A stretch of DNA of 59,655 nt from Chloroflexota bacterium (GTDB taxonomy: Bacteria; Chloroflexota; Dehalococcoidia; Lucifugimonadales; Lucifugimonadaceae): assembly GCA_009838175.1 (NCBI GenBank), contig VXSB01000049.1, forward strand, positions 1-59,655, in the 5' to 3' direction. The notes beneath the pieces are model-generated. The model had not been told where the DNA came from, ran no database searches, and was given only the letters and a program-made list of their open reading frames with translations. This document shows positions 1 through 11,653 of the stretch, one piece after another. The position numbers and the translations under genes were made by a program. Each line of letters opens with the position of its first letter. Positions within the stretch are counted from its first letter, which is position 1.

Positions 1-424
1 CCGTCAGCGCCCCGTGCACTCCCGCCCGTTGCCAATACTTCATTATTCAGTTGTGGTTTAAGCTGCATCGGAAAAGGTTTGCGCACACCCGTCTCGACGC
101 GGCGATTCTTCGTTTTCGTGCGCCGCTCCGATAAAAGGCGGATCGACGCTTAGTTGTTATATTACTACAAATGTATCGGATGTCATGTGTGTTGGTGTCT
201 GAACCGGGATGGGCGGGATTGACGGATTGCCAGGATGGATGGCTGTGGGTGTCTGGGGTGGCATCCCCGCCCTTTTGTCCCCGTTCACCCTCACCCTGAC
301 CCTCTCCCATCGAGGGAGAGGGAAGATGCATCGCAGCATCCCTGCCGTCCCGGGTATGCCCCGATCACGTCGCTTCGCGAAAGGGGCGGGCCTCACCTCC
401 CTTTTGTCCCTGTTCGCCTTCACC

Positions 425-2275
<1,851 letters not shown>

Positions 2276-2750
2276 ATTCTTCTCCAGTTGTTAGATTCCG
2301 AAGTTGCGAAAGCCGAAGTCGCAAGTTCCTCGCGGTGCCTTGTGCCTCCCAACGTTGTTCGCTTCTGACGGCATGTGCAATCGGAATGCGATGCGGGTTT
2401 GGCCAACAAAGGTCGGATCATGCGCGAAGAGTTGGCCATTTTCTAGCACTGCATTGCAGTCAGAGGCGGTTAGGATCAGGAAACACCGACGCGCCGGTTG
2501 ATGTGCTGGAGGTTGCGGAGAAACCGTGGGCACTGTAACGACAGCTCGATGGTTAGCTGAGAATCTTCGTCTTCCTTTCGCACATTTTATGAGAATTGAG
2601 GCGGTCAAAAACGCGTCAAGCACCCTAATGTGAACAAATTGTTGCATGTAGGCAAGCATTTTGTTAAAAATACCTGACAAATGATCAATATATCAAAAAT
2701 AACTGTTAAATTGTGCCATACATCTTCGGCTGAACGGAAACGATTATCAG
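2276..2750. other. intergenic stretch between recombinase and regulator genes
   Basis: About 475 bases without a convincing gene. The open frames on both strands have no family-like content. The stretch becomes AT-rich toward 2580-2720, as expected for the divergent promoter region between the recombinase (minus) and the small regulator genes (plus). A recombinase attachment half-site or excision-factor site could lie here, but I cannot point to one. Confidence 0.4.
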
Positions 2751-2978
2751 ATGATGGCACCGAAAGCGGCGAAAGATCGCGCCGATACCCTCCGTCTAGA
2801 GTGTGGCCCGGCAGCTCTCACAAATGAGCAGGAAGAGAAGCGGTTGCGCGGCTTAAGAATTCTAGCGCGGATCATCGCCCGACACCAACTGGTTGATTCC
2901 GAAGTCAGATCAGGGAACAGCTGCTCCGCTCTGAACAAATCAAGGCTTGGCAGCGACCATAAGGAGGATGCGAGATGA
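2751..2978 (+). CDS. small basic helical protein, first gene of regulator cluster
   Basis: 75-residue protein with no family I recognise. The middle (NEQEEKRLRGLRILARII) reads as an amphipathic basic helix, and the C terminus is polar. Its stop overlaps the start of the next HTH gene in an ATGA arrangement (ATG 2975, TGA 2976-2978), the usual sign of translational coupling and the main reason for believing it. No clear Shine-Dalgarno precedes ATG 2751, and a second ATG follows directly. It could be a small excision or regulatory factor, since it lies next to the recombinase, but that is only positional inference. Confidence 0.45.
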   Translation: MMAPKAAKDRADTLRLECGPAALTNEQEEKRLRGLRILARIIARHQLVDSEVRSGNSCSALNKSRLGSDHKEDAR

Positions 2979-3217
2979 AACGCAGAAAACCTTACTGCAG
3001 ATCGAGACTCGACCCGTACAAAGTATGGCCGATCCTCAATCGCCAGAACATCTCTCAAAACGAGTTGGCGAAAAAGTCGGGCATTTCGTCGGGTTACTTG
3101 TCGCAACTGATATCCGGCACGCGTCGGCCTTCGCCCCAGACGCGCCGACGACTGATGGGAGCACTCGGTGTGATGCGTTTCGAGGACCTATTCCTGCTCG
3201 AGGAAGTTGATGATTAG
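2975..3217 (+). CDS. XRE-family helix-turn-helix regulator
   Basis: 80-residue protein that is almost entirely one Cro/C1-type HTH. ISQNELAKKSGISSGYLSQL is the typical scaffold-plus-recognition-helix pattern and PSPQTRRRLMGALGV is the closing helix. Known members are DNA-binding dimers that repress or activate nearby promoters. AAGGAGG lies about 7 bases before ATG 2975. The gene overlaps the small gene upstream by four bases and the next HTH gene downstream by eleven. The setting beside the recombinase suggests control of integration, excision or transfer genes. The target is unknown. Confidence 0.85.
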   Translation: MKRRKPYCRSRLDPYKVWPILNRQNISQNELAKKSGISSGYLSQLISGTRRPSPQTRRRLMGALGVMRFEDLFLLEEVDD

Positions 3218-3500
3218 ACGCCGAATTTCGTCGAATAACTTTGCGATTCCTCCTGGCGTAGCGCTGATCCCGGAGGATTTTGCGGAAAGACTCACAGTGC
3301 TGAAGGAAGCCACTGGACTGTCATGGGAAGGGATGGCAGTATGCCTCGGAGTCGACAGCCGACAGCTTCTGCGATGGAGGAAGGGCGGGGCGCCCAACGG
3401 GGGTGCGATGCTGTCTCTGGTCCGGCTGGCAAGCCGGATTCCGGGCGGTTTGGACATGTTGCTAGCAGAGGGACCGATCGCGCGAGACGGGCGGAGTTAG
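3207..3500 (+). CDS. small helix-turn-helix protein
   Basis: 97 residues. The segment ERLTVLKEATGLSWEGMAVC followed by LGVDSRQLLRWRKGGAPNGG fits an XRE-like HTH with a WRKG end to the recognition helix, as in phage and ICE regulators. The start used is ATG 3207, an MM pair overlapping the upstream HTH gene by 11 bases, so the genes are probably co-translated. The closing helices (MLSLVRLASRIPGGLDMLL) match a usual HTH bundle. Function beyond DNA binding is not visible. Confidence 0.7.
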   Translation: MMIRRRISSNNFAIPPGVALIPEDFAERLTVLKEATGLSWEGMAVCLGVDSRQLLRWRKGGAPNGGAMLSLVRLASRIPGGLDMLLAEGPIARDGRS

Positions 3501-3503
3501 GCC

Positions 3504-3803
3504 GTGGGTCGCCGACAGCAATGGATATACATAGTCGAACCTGCGGAATGGCCGTCGGATTTTCCTAAACGCTTGGAAAGTTTCAAGGACGCAGCAGGAC
3601 TGACGTGGCGTGGACTAGCGCGGCTGCAGCGGGTCAACGTGAGAACAGTTCGGCGCTGGCGTTCCGGAACGACGCCCAGCGCCGGCCATTTGTTGGCATT
3701 GCTAGAGGCGGCCGCGCGTAGGGAACTCTTGCATCACCTGCTACCCGATGCGCGCCAAAATCCGCGGCTAGACCACGATGAGGGCAGGCCGGTTACCAGA
3801 TAG
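3504..3803 (+). CDS. third tandem helix-turn-helix protein
   Basis: 99 residues from a GTG start (3504), three bases after the preceding gene. It repeats the architecture of its neighbour: FPKRLESFKDAAGLTWRGLA, then LQRVNVRTVRRWRSGTTPSA and a closing helix HLLALLEAAARRELL. Alignment by eye with the 3207-3500 product shows the same spacing of the (L/F)KxAxGLxWxGxA and RxxRRWRxGxxPxxG features, so the two are probably paralogues. The C-terminal tail is charged. It is likely a DNA-binding partner or antagonist of the upstream regulators. Confidence 0.7.
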   Translation: MGRRQQWIYIVEPAEWPSDFPKRLESFKDAAGLTWRGLARLQRVNVRTVRRWRSGTTPSAGHLLALLEAAARRELLHHLLPDARQNPRLDHDEGRPVTR

Positions 3804-3902
3804 TTGATGGGAGGCGACCGAGCGCTTGGTGACCCTAACGGGATAACTCTTAGGAGAGCAAAACAGCGCGCGGTGGACGCCGGCCATTATCCGTAGCTGC
3901 TC

Positions 3903-4097
3903 CTATCGGACAATCATGTCCCTATGCTCGTCGGGTATCAGACCTGCGTAGCAGTATCCGTCTGGTGTGAACGCCCCCATCACCCCACCTTGAAGCCAGT
4001 CGATTTCGGAGTGGATGGCATCGCATTGCCGATCGGAACGCACCTGAAAGTCGTCGGGCGACTTGGCCTCTTTCAATTGCGAGGGAGATGAGCAGAT
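3903..4097 (-). other. short open frame, possible gene remnant
   Basis: The minus strand is open from after a TAG (4098-4100) to a TAG at 3903-3905. It codes for a protein-like peptide that includes AKSPDDFQVRSDRQCDAI and ends GYCYAGLIPDEHRDMIVR. There is no ATG at its start; the only early candidate is TTG (4074-4076), with no ribosome binding site. It lies just downstream of the HNH gene on the same strand and may be the tail of a decayed gene. The rest of 3804-4136 shows nothing recognisable. Confidence 0.25.
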
Positions 4098-4136
4098 CTA
4101 CGGTTGATCTGAGCAGGGTTCAGATCCCCAGTTTTG

Positions 4137-5693
4137 TCAACAGTTTGGTGGTTGGAAATAAGACTTTGGTCCTTTGAGCCAGCGATCATCGATTTTCCTG
4201 CCCGCCAATAGGGCTATTCGCTCTTTTTCAGGACCATCGATGGCTGGCGACAGGCAGGATTGCACCATTCCGTCCTTTATCTGGATGAACCTGTATTCAT
4301 AAAGGTGATCGCATCCGAAGACGCACATAGGCATGACGATGTGAGGATCGCGACGTTCGTCCGGGGTGCACATGCTGCGTTTTTTCTTGTGTGCTGCGCG
4401 TAGAGCCGACACCGAGAACAGTTGGCCGCAGATTCCGCAGTTTTCCGATGCTTTGTTTTCGAACAGCCAATTGGACAGAATACCCTGTTCCGCCCGCCAT
4501 TTTTGGGTACCAGCCTTATCGGTTTCGCGTAATCCCATAAGCAGTTGCCGAAACCTCTGATATCGCGCATCATCCGAAGTCGGCGGCTCGGGCGCGCTCG
4601 AAATCTCGTTCCCGGAGGCCACAAGGGAGTACACATGGTTTTTTCGGTCTTTGCGTCTGTTTACATGAATCAACGGCGAATAAAAGATGGTTTTGTCGAC
4701 GTATGCGGCGTTGTTGTTTCTGGCTAGCAACGCGTCACGCAAAGGTGGATACTGTGTTTCCGTGCGCATGGCCAAGAATTCGACTGCGTCTTTTTCGATT
4801 CCGGTCAATGGCGAAGTCGGACCATAGTAGTAAAGGTCGCCGTTGATGATTTCGCAGTCTGGCGCATTGCGGAGATACGCTGAGATCACCGATTTCGTAG
4901 GGTAGCCGGGGTCGGCGCTGCCGCGTGGAATTGCGTTTTCGTAAGTTTGGGCCAACCTGGCAAGATCGCAGCATTCGATCATCGAGAATACCTTTCGGTT
5001 ATAATTCTTCAGCCGGTTTTCGTAGTCCTCAAACATGTACCAAAGGTGACCATCTAAATGTTTGGACCACGCTTTTGGGTTGCCTAGAATCAGTGCTTCG
5101 ATGATAGGAAGAAAAATCTTCTGCCGCTTGTCATCGCGCCAAACATCTAAGTTGTGCAGATTCGCGATTCCAAACTGTCCTGGCGCCCGTCTCACTTTAA
5201 CTAACAAGCGTTTCAATTCAAGCAGTATTGAGGCGTCAACTGCGAAACCTCTCGTGATATCTGCAAACCTGCGATTGCGTGATTTCACCAAGTCAGGTGA
5301 AAAAATGTCGTACGCACTTTGTTTGCCTAAATCCCTGAGCAAAGTGAAATAACCACCTATCTCCGAAACATACGAAATCAAACCGGAATCGACCAGGCGT
5401 GCATGAAGATCTTGGCTACGCCAAAACTGGCGTTGATGGAGGATCGTGTCGATTTGAGCAAGCGCTGGCACGTCGGATGGCGTGGCTACATCCTTGAAAT
5501 GTTTCTTGATGATTTGGCTTATACGCTGGCGGGTTGCGAATCCGTCGAACTGCAATGCGGTTTCTTCTAGGGTTGGCCCTGTCACACCGGTCAATCCGTA
5601 GTAGTAAAGGATTATCTCGATGTCGCGTTGCTTTTGGTCGTTGTCTCTGATCGTTGCTTGGAGGAATCTTGTTAGATCTTCTTTTAGCTTCAT
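4137..5693 (-). CDS. HNH nuclease-like protein with sigma-region-4-like N terminus
   Basis: 518 residues from ATG 5693, preceded by AAAGGAG. Residues about 20-70 (IILYYYGLTG, TLEETALQF, TRQRISQIIKKHF) closely imitate sigma-70 region 4, the helix-turn-helix that reads -35 boxes. The middle 300 residues are unrecognised. The C terminus carries an HNH-like zinc site: C419 and C422 (CGIC), AAHKKKR with H435, C442, then C457, C461 and H463 with the usual DER-D...PMC...CDHLYE layout. Known HNH proteins with such sites nick or cut DNA. Standing alone near the element's left end, it may be a restriction-type defence nuclease or a homing-like enzyme. No partner gene is adjacent. Confidence 0.6.
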   Translation of the reverse strand: MKLKEDLTRFLQATIRDNDQKQRDIEIILYYYGLTGVTGPTLEETALQFDGFATRQRISQIIKKHFKDVATPSDVPALAQIDTILHQRQFWRSQDLHARLVDSGLISYVSEIGGYFTLLRDLGKQSAYDIFSPDLVKSRNRRFADITRGFAVDASILLELKRLLVKVRRAPGQFGIANLHNLDVWRDDKRQKIFLPIIEALILGNPKAWSKHLDGHLWYMFEDYENRLKNYNRKVFSMIECCDLARLAQTYENAIPRGSADPGYPTKSVISAYLRNAPDCEIINGDLYYYGPTSPLTGIEKDAVEFLAMRTETQYPPLRDALLARNNNAAYVDKTIFYSPLIHVNRRKDRKNHVYSLVASGNEISSAPEPPTSDDARYQRFRQLLMGLRETDKAGTQKWRAEQGILSNWLFENKASENCGICGQLFSVSALRAAHKKKRSMCTPDERRDPHIVMPMCVFGCDHLYEYRFIQIKDGMVQSCLSPAIDGPEKERIALLAGRKIDDRWLKGPKSYFQPPNC

Positions 5694-6671
5694 GTCGGGC
5701 TCCTTTGGTGTTTCGATGCAGTCGGATTACAACTCGGCAATGCTCATGTGAACACTCCGTCAATATCGCATTAAACCGTTGTCAGTTGTGCCTGCAACCT
5801 GACGGGCTTGGAATCGAGCTATCGAAGTTCGGTGTCGTTCGGGAGTGGTTGTCGCCCTTGGTGGCATCGCGTTGTGCTCGCAAGGAATATGAACTCGGAA
5901 TCAGGGGCCTCAACTGCAGCGAGACTTTCGGCGTGTGCCCTGTCGGGTTGACCATTAACGGTCATGCCGTTTTGGAGGATGGCGACGGACTTATGGTGGG
6001 TTCTCAGATTCGTCAAGGCCATGAGCGGTGTCGCTGCTCCGCACCGGTCCGTAGGCTACAAGAAACAATATTGAGGTTTTGTGAACTGATGTTTCTGGGT
6101 GTGAAATTTGGGTGGATGGCATGTGTCAGGAGGATTTCGGTAAGACATTTTGGGGATGGTTGAGGATTCGAGCGTTTTTTTAGGTTTCGGTGAAATTCGC
6201 AGTCGCTTGAACTTGGATGTGACACATCTTGCTGCCGAGTTTCAGCGTAAGCCGGTGGGTGGTACGAAGTGCGGATTGTTCAGGAGCATCGTACGCCTAC
6301 GTTGATGACGGAGTTTGTAAAGAGGATCAAAGGTTCGTGGAGTGAAAGCGATCGTTGTTCGGTCTGGCACGGCGCACTAGTATCCACTATCAGTCCCTGT
6401 ATTCGCCTTCGGTTTCATCACACGTTATTACGTAGTCGAAATCTAACCTCACGTACGTGTTTGTACAGGGCGCATCTGTAGGGGAACTTAGACGGAATCA
6501 CAGAGCATAAAGTTGGTCAGCGGCGTGCGTGAGCATGAGATAGACCTCGTCCGAGCATATTCAACTATCGTCGTACAATGCGACGTCGTCTAGACTCTCT
6601 CCAACACGATGCGTCGCGACCGACGCCGAATCGTCCCATTTTGAGCGATCCGCGTTGGGGAACGCGAGGTT
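5694..6671. other. gene-poor stretch upstream of the HNH gene
   Basis: About 980 bases with no supported gene. The longest open frame (5654-6163, plus) starts inside the HNH gene on the other strand and has no family-like composition. The stretch holds the promoter side of the HNH gene and the 3' end of the conjugation operon. I see no repeat or strong hairpin that decides a function. Confidence 0.4.
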
Positions 6672-8318
6672 TCAAGATAGCGGAAAAGACGCCCCGTCTC
6701 TGTCGCCGTCTACCGAGTGCCACACAGGCCCTAAGGGTCCCTTGTCATTGACGAGTTCCGACCGTGAAACCATCAATGGAATCTCGACCCCGGTTCTCTC
6801 CATCTCCTGCCTCGCGATGCGCACGAACTGTGCCTGGGCTAGATGATTTTCGAAAACGACGCAGACGGTCGGTGTCGAGCCATGATCGTCTTGGGGCCTT
6901 GTCGAGGAGAAGTAGCGGATGTAAGGCGCGATACGGGCGGCCATGGTCGAGGGACGGACGGCGCGTCGCTCCCACTCTAAGAAGAAATGCGATGTATTGT
7001 CGCCGCGTCGAAGCGCACCGTAGGCGTCAGGATGTACCGATCGAACCGAAGGACCGTGACGGAAGTACCGGGCCGACTTGGACGGCGGGTCGATCTGGAC
7101 GATTTCCAGGCTCCGGGACCGGGCTTGACGTGCGAGCATGGCCACGAAACGGTGGACCGCCTCCGTATGGTCGATGTTTCGCAGCAGCTGGCGCGAGCGG
7201 CCGCCCGCCACGGATCGCCAATCCCCGGCATGTTCGGGATCGGTTGGCATCGGGCTCCATCGCTTCTTCAAAGCTCCGAAAGAAACTCGGTCTCGCCGGG
7301 CGAGAAACACGAGCCCACGGTCGGTGAGTGTCAACCTGCGATGATCGCCCACGTTGCGATGTTGAACGAGACCCAAATGGCGAAGCCTTTGCAGCAGTTC
7401 GGAGGTCCTTGAGCGCCTGATGCCGAGCAACGCTGCGACGTGTCGCTGCCTGATCCACGGCCACTCGAATATCAAGTCGACTGCGTTTTTCTCGGCAGGT
7501 TTGAGCAATGCGGGTAAGAGCCACGACCGCGACTCGTCTTCTGGACCGCCGTAACCTATGGCCGCCGGTTCGGATGCCCGAAGGCGCTGATCAGGGCCGG
7601 ATGCCGTCGATCGAGGCCCGATACAGTCCAGGATCGCGCGCAGGTTGAGCGTGGCGGCAGTTGAAGGAGTTCGCCAAACGCGATTCTCGCAGGTAGCAGC
7701 GGCCACCTTTCGTTCCAATGCTGTAAAGGCAGTGACAGGAGAGTCCGCGAGCAGCCGTCGAGTGTGCTTCATGCGCACTTCGTCTGGGACGATCACCAGG
7801 GCGGCTCCCCCGCCCGAAACCTGTGCAAATCTGTAGAGTCTTTTGGAGGTTGAAGTCCTATCGGCCGTGGGTCCCAGGCGTATGGCGCTTAAACTGCTTC
7901 CGCTAGGCAGTGCGATGTCCGCGTCCTGCGGTGCGCCCCTGCGCCAGATTATTCCGACCGGTCGCGCCGCGACTGCTATTGCGGACGCCAATCGGTAAAT
8001 GACGGCGACAGGGTCGAGACGCGCAACAAGAAGGCGCAGATGCTCGTCGGAGACGGGATGGTTTCGCAGCAACTCTTCTGTCGTCGTCCCTTCGGTATCC
8101 GCCACTCGGACAAGCCCGTCGACCGTCAGCACGAACCTTCGCGTTCGCGCGATCAAAGACGACGCGTGGGGCACGGACTCGACGAATCCACCATCACACA
8201 GCGATCGAACGCAGGCATACACGGCACCACGTGACCAGCCGGAGAGTTCGACCATGTCAAGCCTGTCTGCGAGTGGAGCGACGACCAGCAAACGCAGCAG
8301 GGAATCTTCGATATTCAT
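6672..8318 (-). CDS. replication-relaxation-like protein with winged-helix domains
   Basis: 548 residues. Two winged-helix segments are apparent: about 15-75 (DMVELSGWSRGAVYACVRSL) and about 275-345 (RQRHVAALLGIRRSRTSELL, then RRLTLTDRGL). A C-terminal domain around 375-500 has LEIVQIDPPSK, an Asp, and FFLEWERRAVRPSTMAARIA. That combination is the pattern I associate with the replication-relaxation (Replic_Relax) family found in actinobacterial and Chloroflexota ICEs and plasmids, where it takes part in processing transferred DNA. Its start overlaps the stop of the coupling-protein gene by four bases (8315-8318), so it is the last gene of the conjugation operon and probably works with that ATPase. 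I see no classical relaxase histidine triad, so a relaxase role is only a possibility. Confidence 0.6.
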   Translation of the reverse strand: MNIEDSLLRLLVVAPLADRLDMVELSGWSRGAVYACVRSLCDGGFVESVPHASSLIARTRRFVLTVDGLVRVADTEGTTTEELLRNHPVSDEHLRLLVARLDPVAVIYRLASAIAVAARPVGIIWRRGAPQDADIALPSGSSLSAIRLGPTADRTSTSKRLYRFAQVSGGGAALVIVPDEVRMKHTRRLLADSPVTAFTALERKVAAATCENRVWRTPSTAATLNLRAILDCIGPRSTASGPDQRLRASEPAAIGYGGPEDESRSWLLPALLKPAEKNAVDLIFEWPWIRQRHVAALLGIRRSRTSELLQRLRHLGLVQHRNVGDHRRLTLTDRGLVFLARRDRVSFGALKKRWSPMPTDPEHAGDWRSVAGGRSRQLLRNIDHTEAVHRFVAMLARQARSRSLEIVQIDPPSKSARYFRHGPSVRSVHPDAYGALRRGDNTSHFFLEWERRAVRPSTMAARIAPYIRYFSSTRPQDDHGSTPTVCVVFENHLAQAQFVRIARQEMERTGVEIPLMVSRSELVNDKGPLGPVWHSVDGDRDGASFPLS

Positions 8319-10873
8319 TCGGTCGTTTCCTTGTTCTTATTGCGCCGCCTGCTTCGCCTGCGGCCGCGCCCAGTTCTGGTATTAGATTCGGATCGCGTTT
8401 CTTCTTTCGCCGCAAGATCCGCTAATCCCTCTCGGTAATTCGCCAATCTGCTCCGACTTTCAGCGTGCCCGGCTTCGATCTCCTCAGTCGGCGTGATGTA
8501 CGCCGACGCGGCGAGTCGAATCGCCGTGGCAGTTGCCCGGTCACCTGTCGCGGGCGGAAGGACCTTCATGGAGAAAGTAGGCATCCTTTCGGTTCCCACA
8601 GTGGCTCGCACGTAGCAGCAGTGAGCAGGGAGCGACACGATATCGTCCTCGGCGACACGGTCTCGACCCAGCTCCCACACCAGCGAGCGAGCGTCGCTGC
8701 CGGAAACTTGGAAGACGCAGAGGCAACCAATGTTGGCCATGAGGGAATCTTTCATGGTCGGCGACAGGTCGCCAAGCCTCGCGAGGCTCTGTGTGGCGAG
8801 GATGAAAGACGCGCCGAACTTTCCCAGCTCTGACAACATGGCTTCGAAGTCGACGCCGGGAATCGTCTGCATCTCATCCACCACCACCAATGCCCCGCGT
8901 CGGTCCGCTGGTGCCAGCGATCCCTGCTCGCGCAACACCGAGTCCAAAAGGTTGAGAATAGAAGCGCCGACCAGAGCCGAGACGTCCCTCCCAACCGCGC
9001 TTTGGGCAGTCGAGATCAGCAAGACTCCCCCGTTTCTCACGATGCTGCGCAGATCGACCGTGCATCTAGGTTGTCCCAGAACGGCCCGCGCTTTGACGCT
9101 CGAAGCGTAGTAGGATAGTCGGGTCTGGACAGGGGCCAGAGCCTCCGCACGGTAGATGCGATGCCACGAACCGAAGTCTCTCGCCCACCACTCCATAAGG
9201 AACGGATCGGACACCTTCGACAGCACTGCTGCGCGGAAGGATTCGTCCGAAAGAAGCCTGAGGCCGTCGAGAAGGGTCATCTGGGCGTGTTCTTCGGTTT
9301 CGGAGTGCATGTTCGCCTCATGCAGCGTTTTCACGACATGTTCGAGGATCGACTGCATCCGGGGTCCCCATTGATCCCACAAGCCCTTCGCAACGCGCAC
9401 TACGGAGTCGGCGGTGCGGTCGCGGTCGGCGAACACGCGGGTATCGATGAGATTTATTCCTGGCGCCCCGCGATCGTCCGCGAGGTCGATAAGGCGGACA
9501 TCTTGGGCGAGGCTGCGCGGCACGAGTTCGAGCAGTCCGTCGACGAGGTCGGCATGGGGGTCGACGACAATCACAACGTCCCTGTCTCTGCCGTCCGCTT
9601 TTTCGGACATCTTGTACGCCACAATGTGACGCATCAGTGTCGACTTGCCCATGCGTGTGCGTGCGACGTACAGGTGGTGACGCCTGAGCAGATCATCGGG
9701 CAGCCTTACTTGCGCTGTTCTGTTTGCAATGGTTTCCCCTACGAGGGCACCGCGCTGCACTTTTCGTGCGGACGGGGTCAACGCCTTGGATCCGGAACGT
9801 TCCAGCAGGGGTGTGTCGTCTTCGGATCCGGGCGGGTGCCACAGGACCGCCGCTTCGCGCACACCGATGACGCTCCGAGGTTTGAATATTCCGACCGAGT
9901 TCGGACTCACGTCGTTCGGATCGGGCGAACCCGCAACCACGCCGCTAGCGGCTAGACGCGCTCCGGCGGGGTTATCGCATCTCCGATAGGCCGTCGCGAC
10001 CCTTTCAACCAACTCCTCGGCGCGTATTTCGGCGTCTCCGCGCACTGAAGATGGCAGGAACACCGTCACGCGCACTTCTGCTTCGAACGCACCGCGCGAT
10101 AGCTTCTCGCGAACGGCCGCGGGATCGATGCTCTTCGTCTGCCTCACGATCCGGCGATTCCACGCCCATCCAGCAGCTCCTAGGCCTACCACCGACGCGA
10201 TGCCGAGAATCGCGGCCTTCAACATTTCGCCGGATTGGATCCACGCGTAGCCGCGAAGAGCAATCAGAGTTGCGATGCCGAGGATGGTCAGATGCGTCGC
10301 ACCAGTTGCAGAAGTTTCATTGATCCGGCTCGGCGGGACTGCCCGGGATTCGCCGAACCGAGCGATGTGCGAGCGAGACCAGTCGGGTCCGAGGGGCCGC
10401 ATCAGGAGCTGCACAACTAGGCGTTCGCCTCTGCTAAGTGCCGACACCGCACCAAGAACGGCGATGAAAGGATCGGAACCAGGATCCAAAAGGTCGTCGT
10501 CGCGAAACGTTCGAAGAGGCGCATGTTCGGGACCTACGCTTCTGATGGAAGCGGTCCACGGACTTTCACCGACTCGCTCCTGCAACGGGTCGTCCTCGGG
10601 CGCGACGTTTCGCACCACCGCCTGCGGATAGTGAGCAGCTATCTGCCCCCGTACAGTCTCGATGGAAGACGTGCGGACCATCAGCGTCGCTCCTTCAGAG
10701 TCGGCCGAGACCTCGAGGGAAAAAGGCGCTTCATCGGCTATCGACTGGATCATGTTCTCGACGCCCAACAACGTGCGCTCGCCGAGTCTGGGGGGCGTGA
10801 CTTCAAGCAGCGACTGCGGTTCCGGCTCGGTCTTCGGGAACAGCTGCCTGTAACGGTCGCGTATCAACTGCAC
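8315..10873 (-). CDS. VirD4/TraD-type coupling ATPase
   Basis: 852 residues from GTG 10873. The N-terminal 180 residues are soluble, two membrane helices lie at about 192-212 and 218-238, and a HerA/VirD4-type motor follows. Walker A is ARTRMGKST (K410), Walker B is GALVVVDEMQT at about 665-680, and FILATQSLARLGDLSPT is the following sensor segment. The basic Arg/Lys-rich C terminus fits DNA or partner contact. Such proteins couple the DNA-relaxase complex to the secretion channel and pump DNA at the inner membrane. It starts seven bases after the VirB4 stop and overlaps the downstream gene, so it is part of one long minus-strand transfer operon. It could also be called TraD/HerA-like; the transfer role rests on context. 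Confidence 0.85.
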   Translation of the reverse strand: MQLIRDRYRQLFPKTEPEPQSLLEVTPPRLGERTLLGVENMIQSIADEAPFSLEVSADSEGATLMVRTSSIETVRGQIAAHYPQAVVRNVAPEDDPLQERVGESPWTASIRSVGPEHAPLRTFRDDDLLDPGSDPFIAVLGAVSALSRGERLVVQLLMRPLGPDWSRSHIARFGESRAVPPSRINETSATGATHLTILGIATLIALRGYAWIQSGEMLKAAILGIASVVGLGAAGWAWNRRIVRQTKSIDPAAVREKLSRGAFEAEVRVTVFLPSSVRGDAEIRAEELVERVATAYRRCDNPAGARLAASGVVAGSPDPNDVSPNSVGIFKPRSVIGVREAAVLWHPPGSEDDTPLLERSGSKALTPSARKVQRGALVGETIANRTAQVRLPDDLLRRHHLYVARTRMGKSTLMRHIVAYKMSEKADGRDRDVVIVVDPHADLVDGLLELVPRSLAQDVRLIDLADDRGAPGINLIDTRVFADRDRTADSVVRVAKGLWDQWGPRMQSILEHVVKTLHEANMHSETEEHAQMTLLDGLRLLSDESFRAAVLSKVSDPFLMEWWARDFGSWHRIYRAEALAPVQTRLSYYASSVKARAVLGQPRCTVDLRSIVRNGGVLLISTAQSAVGRDVSALVGASILNLLDSVLREQGSLAPADRRGALVVVDEMQTIPGVDFEAMLSELGKFGASFILATQSLARLGDLSPTMKDSLMANIGCLCVFQVSGSDARSLVWELGRDRVAEDDIVSLPAHCCYVRATVGTERMPTFSMKVLPPATGDRATATAIRLAASAYITPTEEIEAGHAESRSRLANYREGLADLAAKEETRSESNTRTGRGRRRSRRRNKNKETTE

Positions 10874-10879
10874 CTCATA

Positions 10880-11653
10880 TCAAGAATCTGCGTAGCGCCA
10901 TGGGCGGTACTCGACGATGTCAGCCTCTTCGGCGGTCGCTTCGATGCGAATCGGATAGCGAGACCCCCGCGTCAGCAAAAGGCCATCGCCTCGGGGACAA
11001 GACAACAACCAGCGTTGCAGTTCCTCGGGAAGGTCGAAGGCTTCGCCCACCGTTGCCACAGCCGCGGCGTCCTGCTGCAGCAAGAGTTTGAAAGCGGCGT
11101 TCTGCAACAAAGCCCGCCCAGAATGCCCTGTGATGATTCGCGTCGGGTCGTCGGAAAGGAGGTCCTGCACGTCTTGCGTGATGAACTGGAGCCCGAGCTG
11201 GTGCTTGCGTGCGCGCTTGGCCATACTAACCATGAAAGCCGCCCCTTCGGGGTGCTGCATGATGCTCCAGACCTCGTCGACGACCAGAACCCTGGGTTTA
11301 GGATTCCGTGCTGCTGCCGCCCAGACCGTCTCGCTGCAGACCATCGCTGCTGCGGGACGCAGGTCAGGTTCGAGCAGCCGCAGATCGAACACTGTGATCA
11401 ACGCCTCGTCGGCGAGCAGATCCGCACCTTCGTCAGACAACAGGTGTCTGAGGCTCCCGGTGGCGAATGGCGTGAGCAGCTTGGCGATTACGTCGTCGCC
11501 ATCCTCGATCAGTCGCTTGTAGAAACCTTTGAAACCGGCGCGTCCTTCTGGTCGGGTGTAATAGGTTGCCAAGGCTTGGTCCAAGGACGCCCGCCTTTCA
11601 GCGTCGAGTCGTTCACCTATCATCACCTCGACCAGGCGCCGCAGGCTTCCCAC
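10880..11653 (-). pseudogene. VirB4 ATPase, C-terminal part (after frameshift)
   Basis: This frame carries the C-terminal half of a VirB4-type conjugation ATPase: the segment LRRLVEVMIGERLDAERR, Walker B with its glutamate (VLVVDEVWSIM), a QFITQDVQDLL motif and a C-terminal RecA-like fold ending RPWRYADS. The nominal start (GTG 11653) is arbitrary. The true reading continues from the upstream frame through a -1 shift near 11665, which gives the smooth join DPEE-ALQRVGSLRRLVEVM. As assembled, the two halves would be separate polypeptides and the ATP site would be broken. See the entry for the N-terminal part. Confidence 0.8.

Noticed and set aside
5654..6163. 169-codon plus-strand frame upstream of the HNH gene
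   Set aside because: Starts antisense inside the HNH gene, has no ribosome binding site and no recognisable domain.
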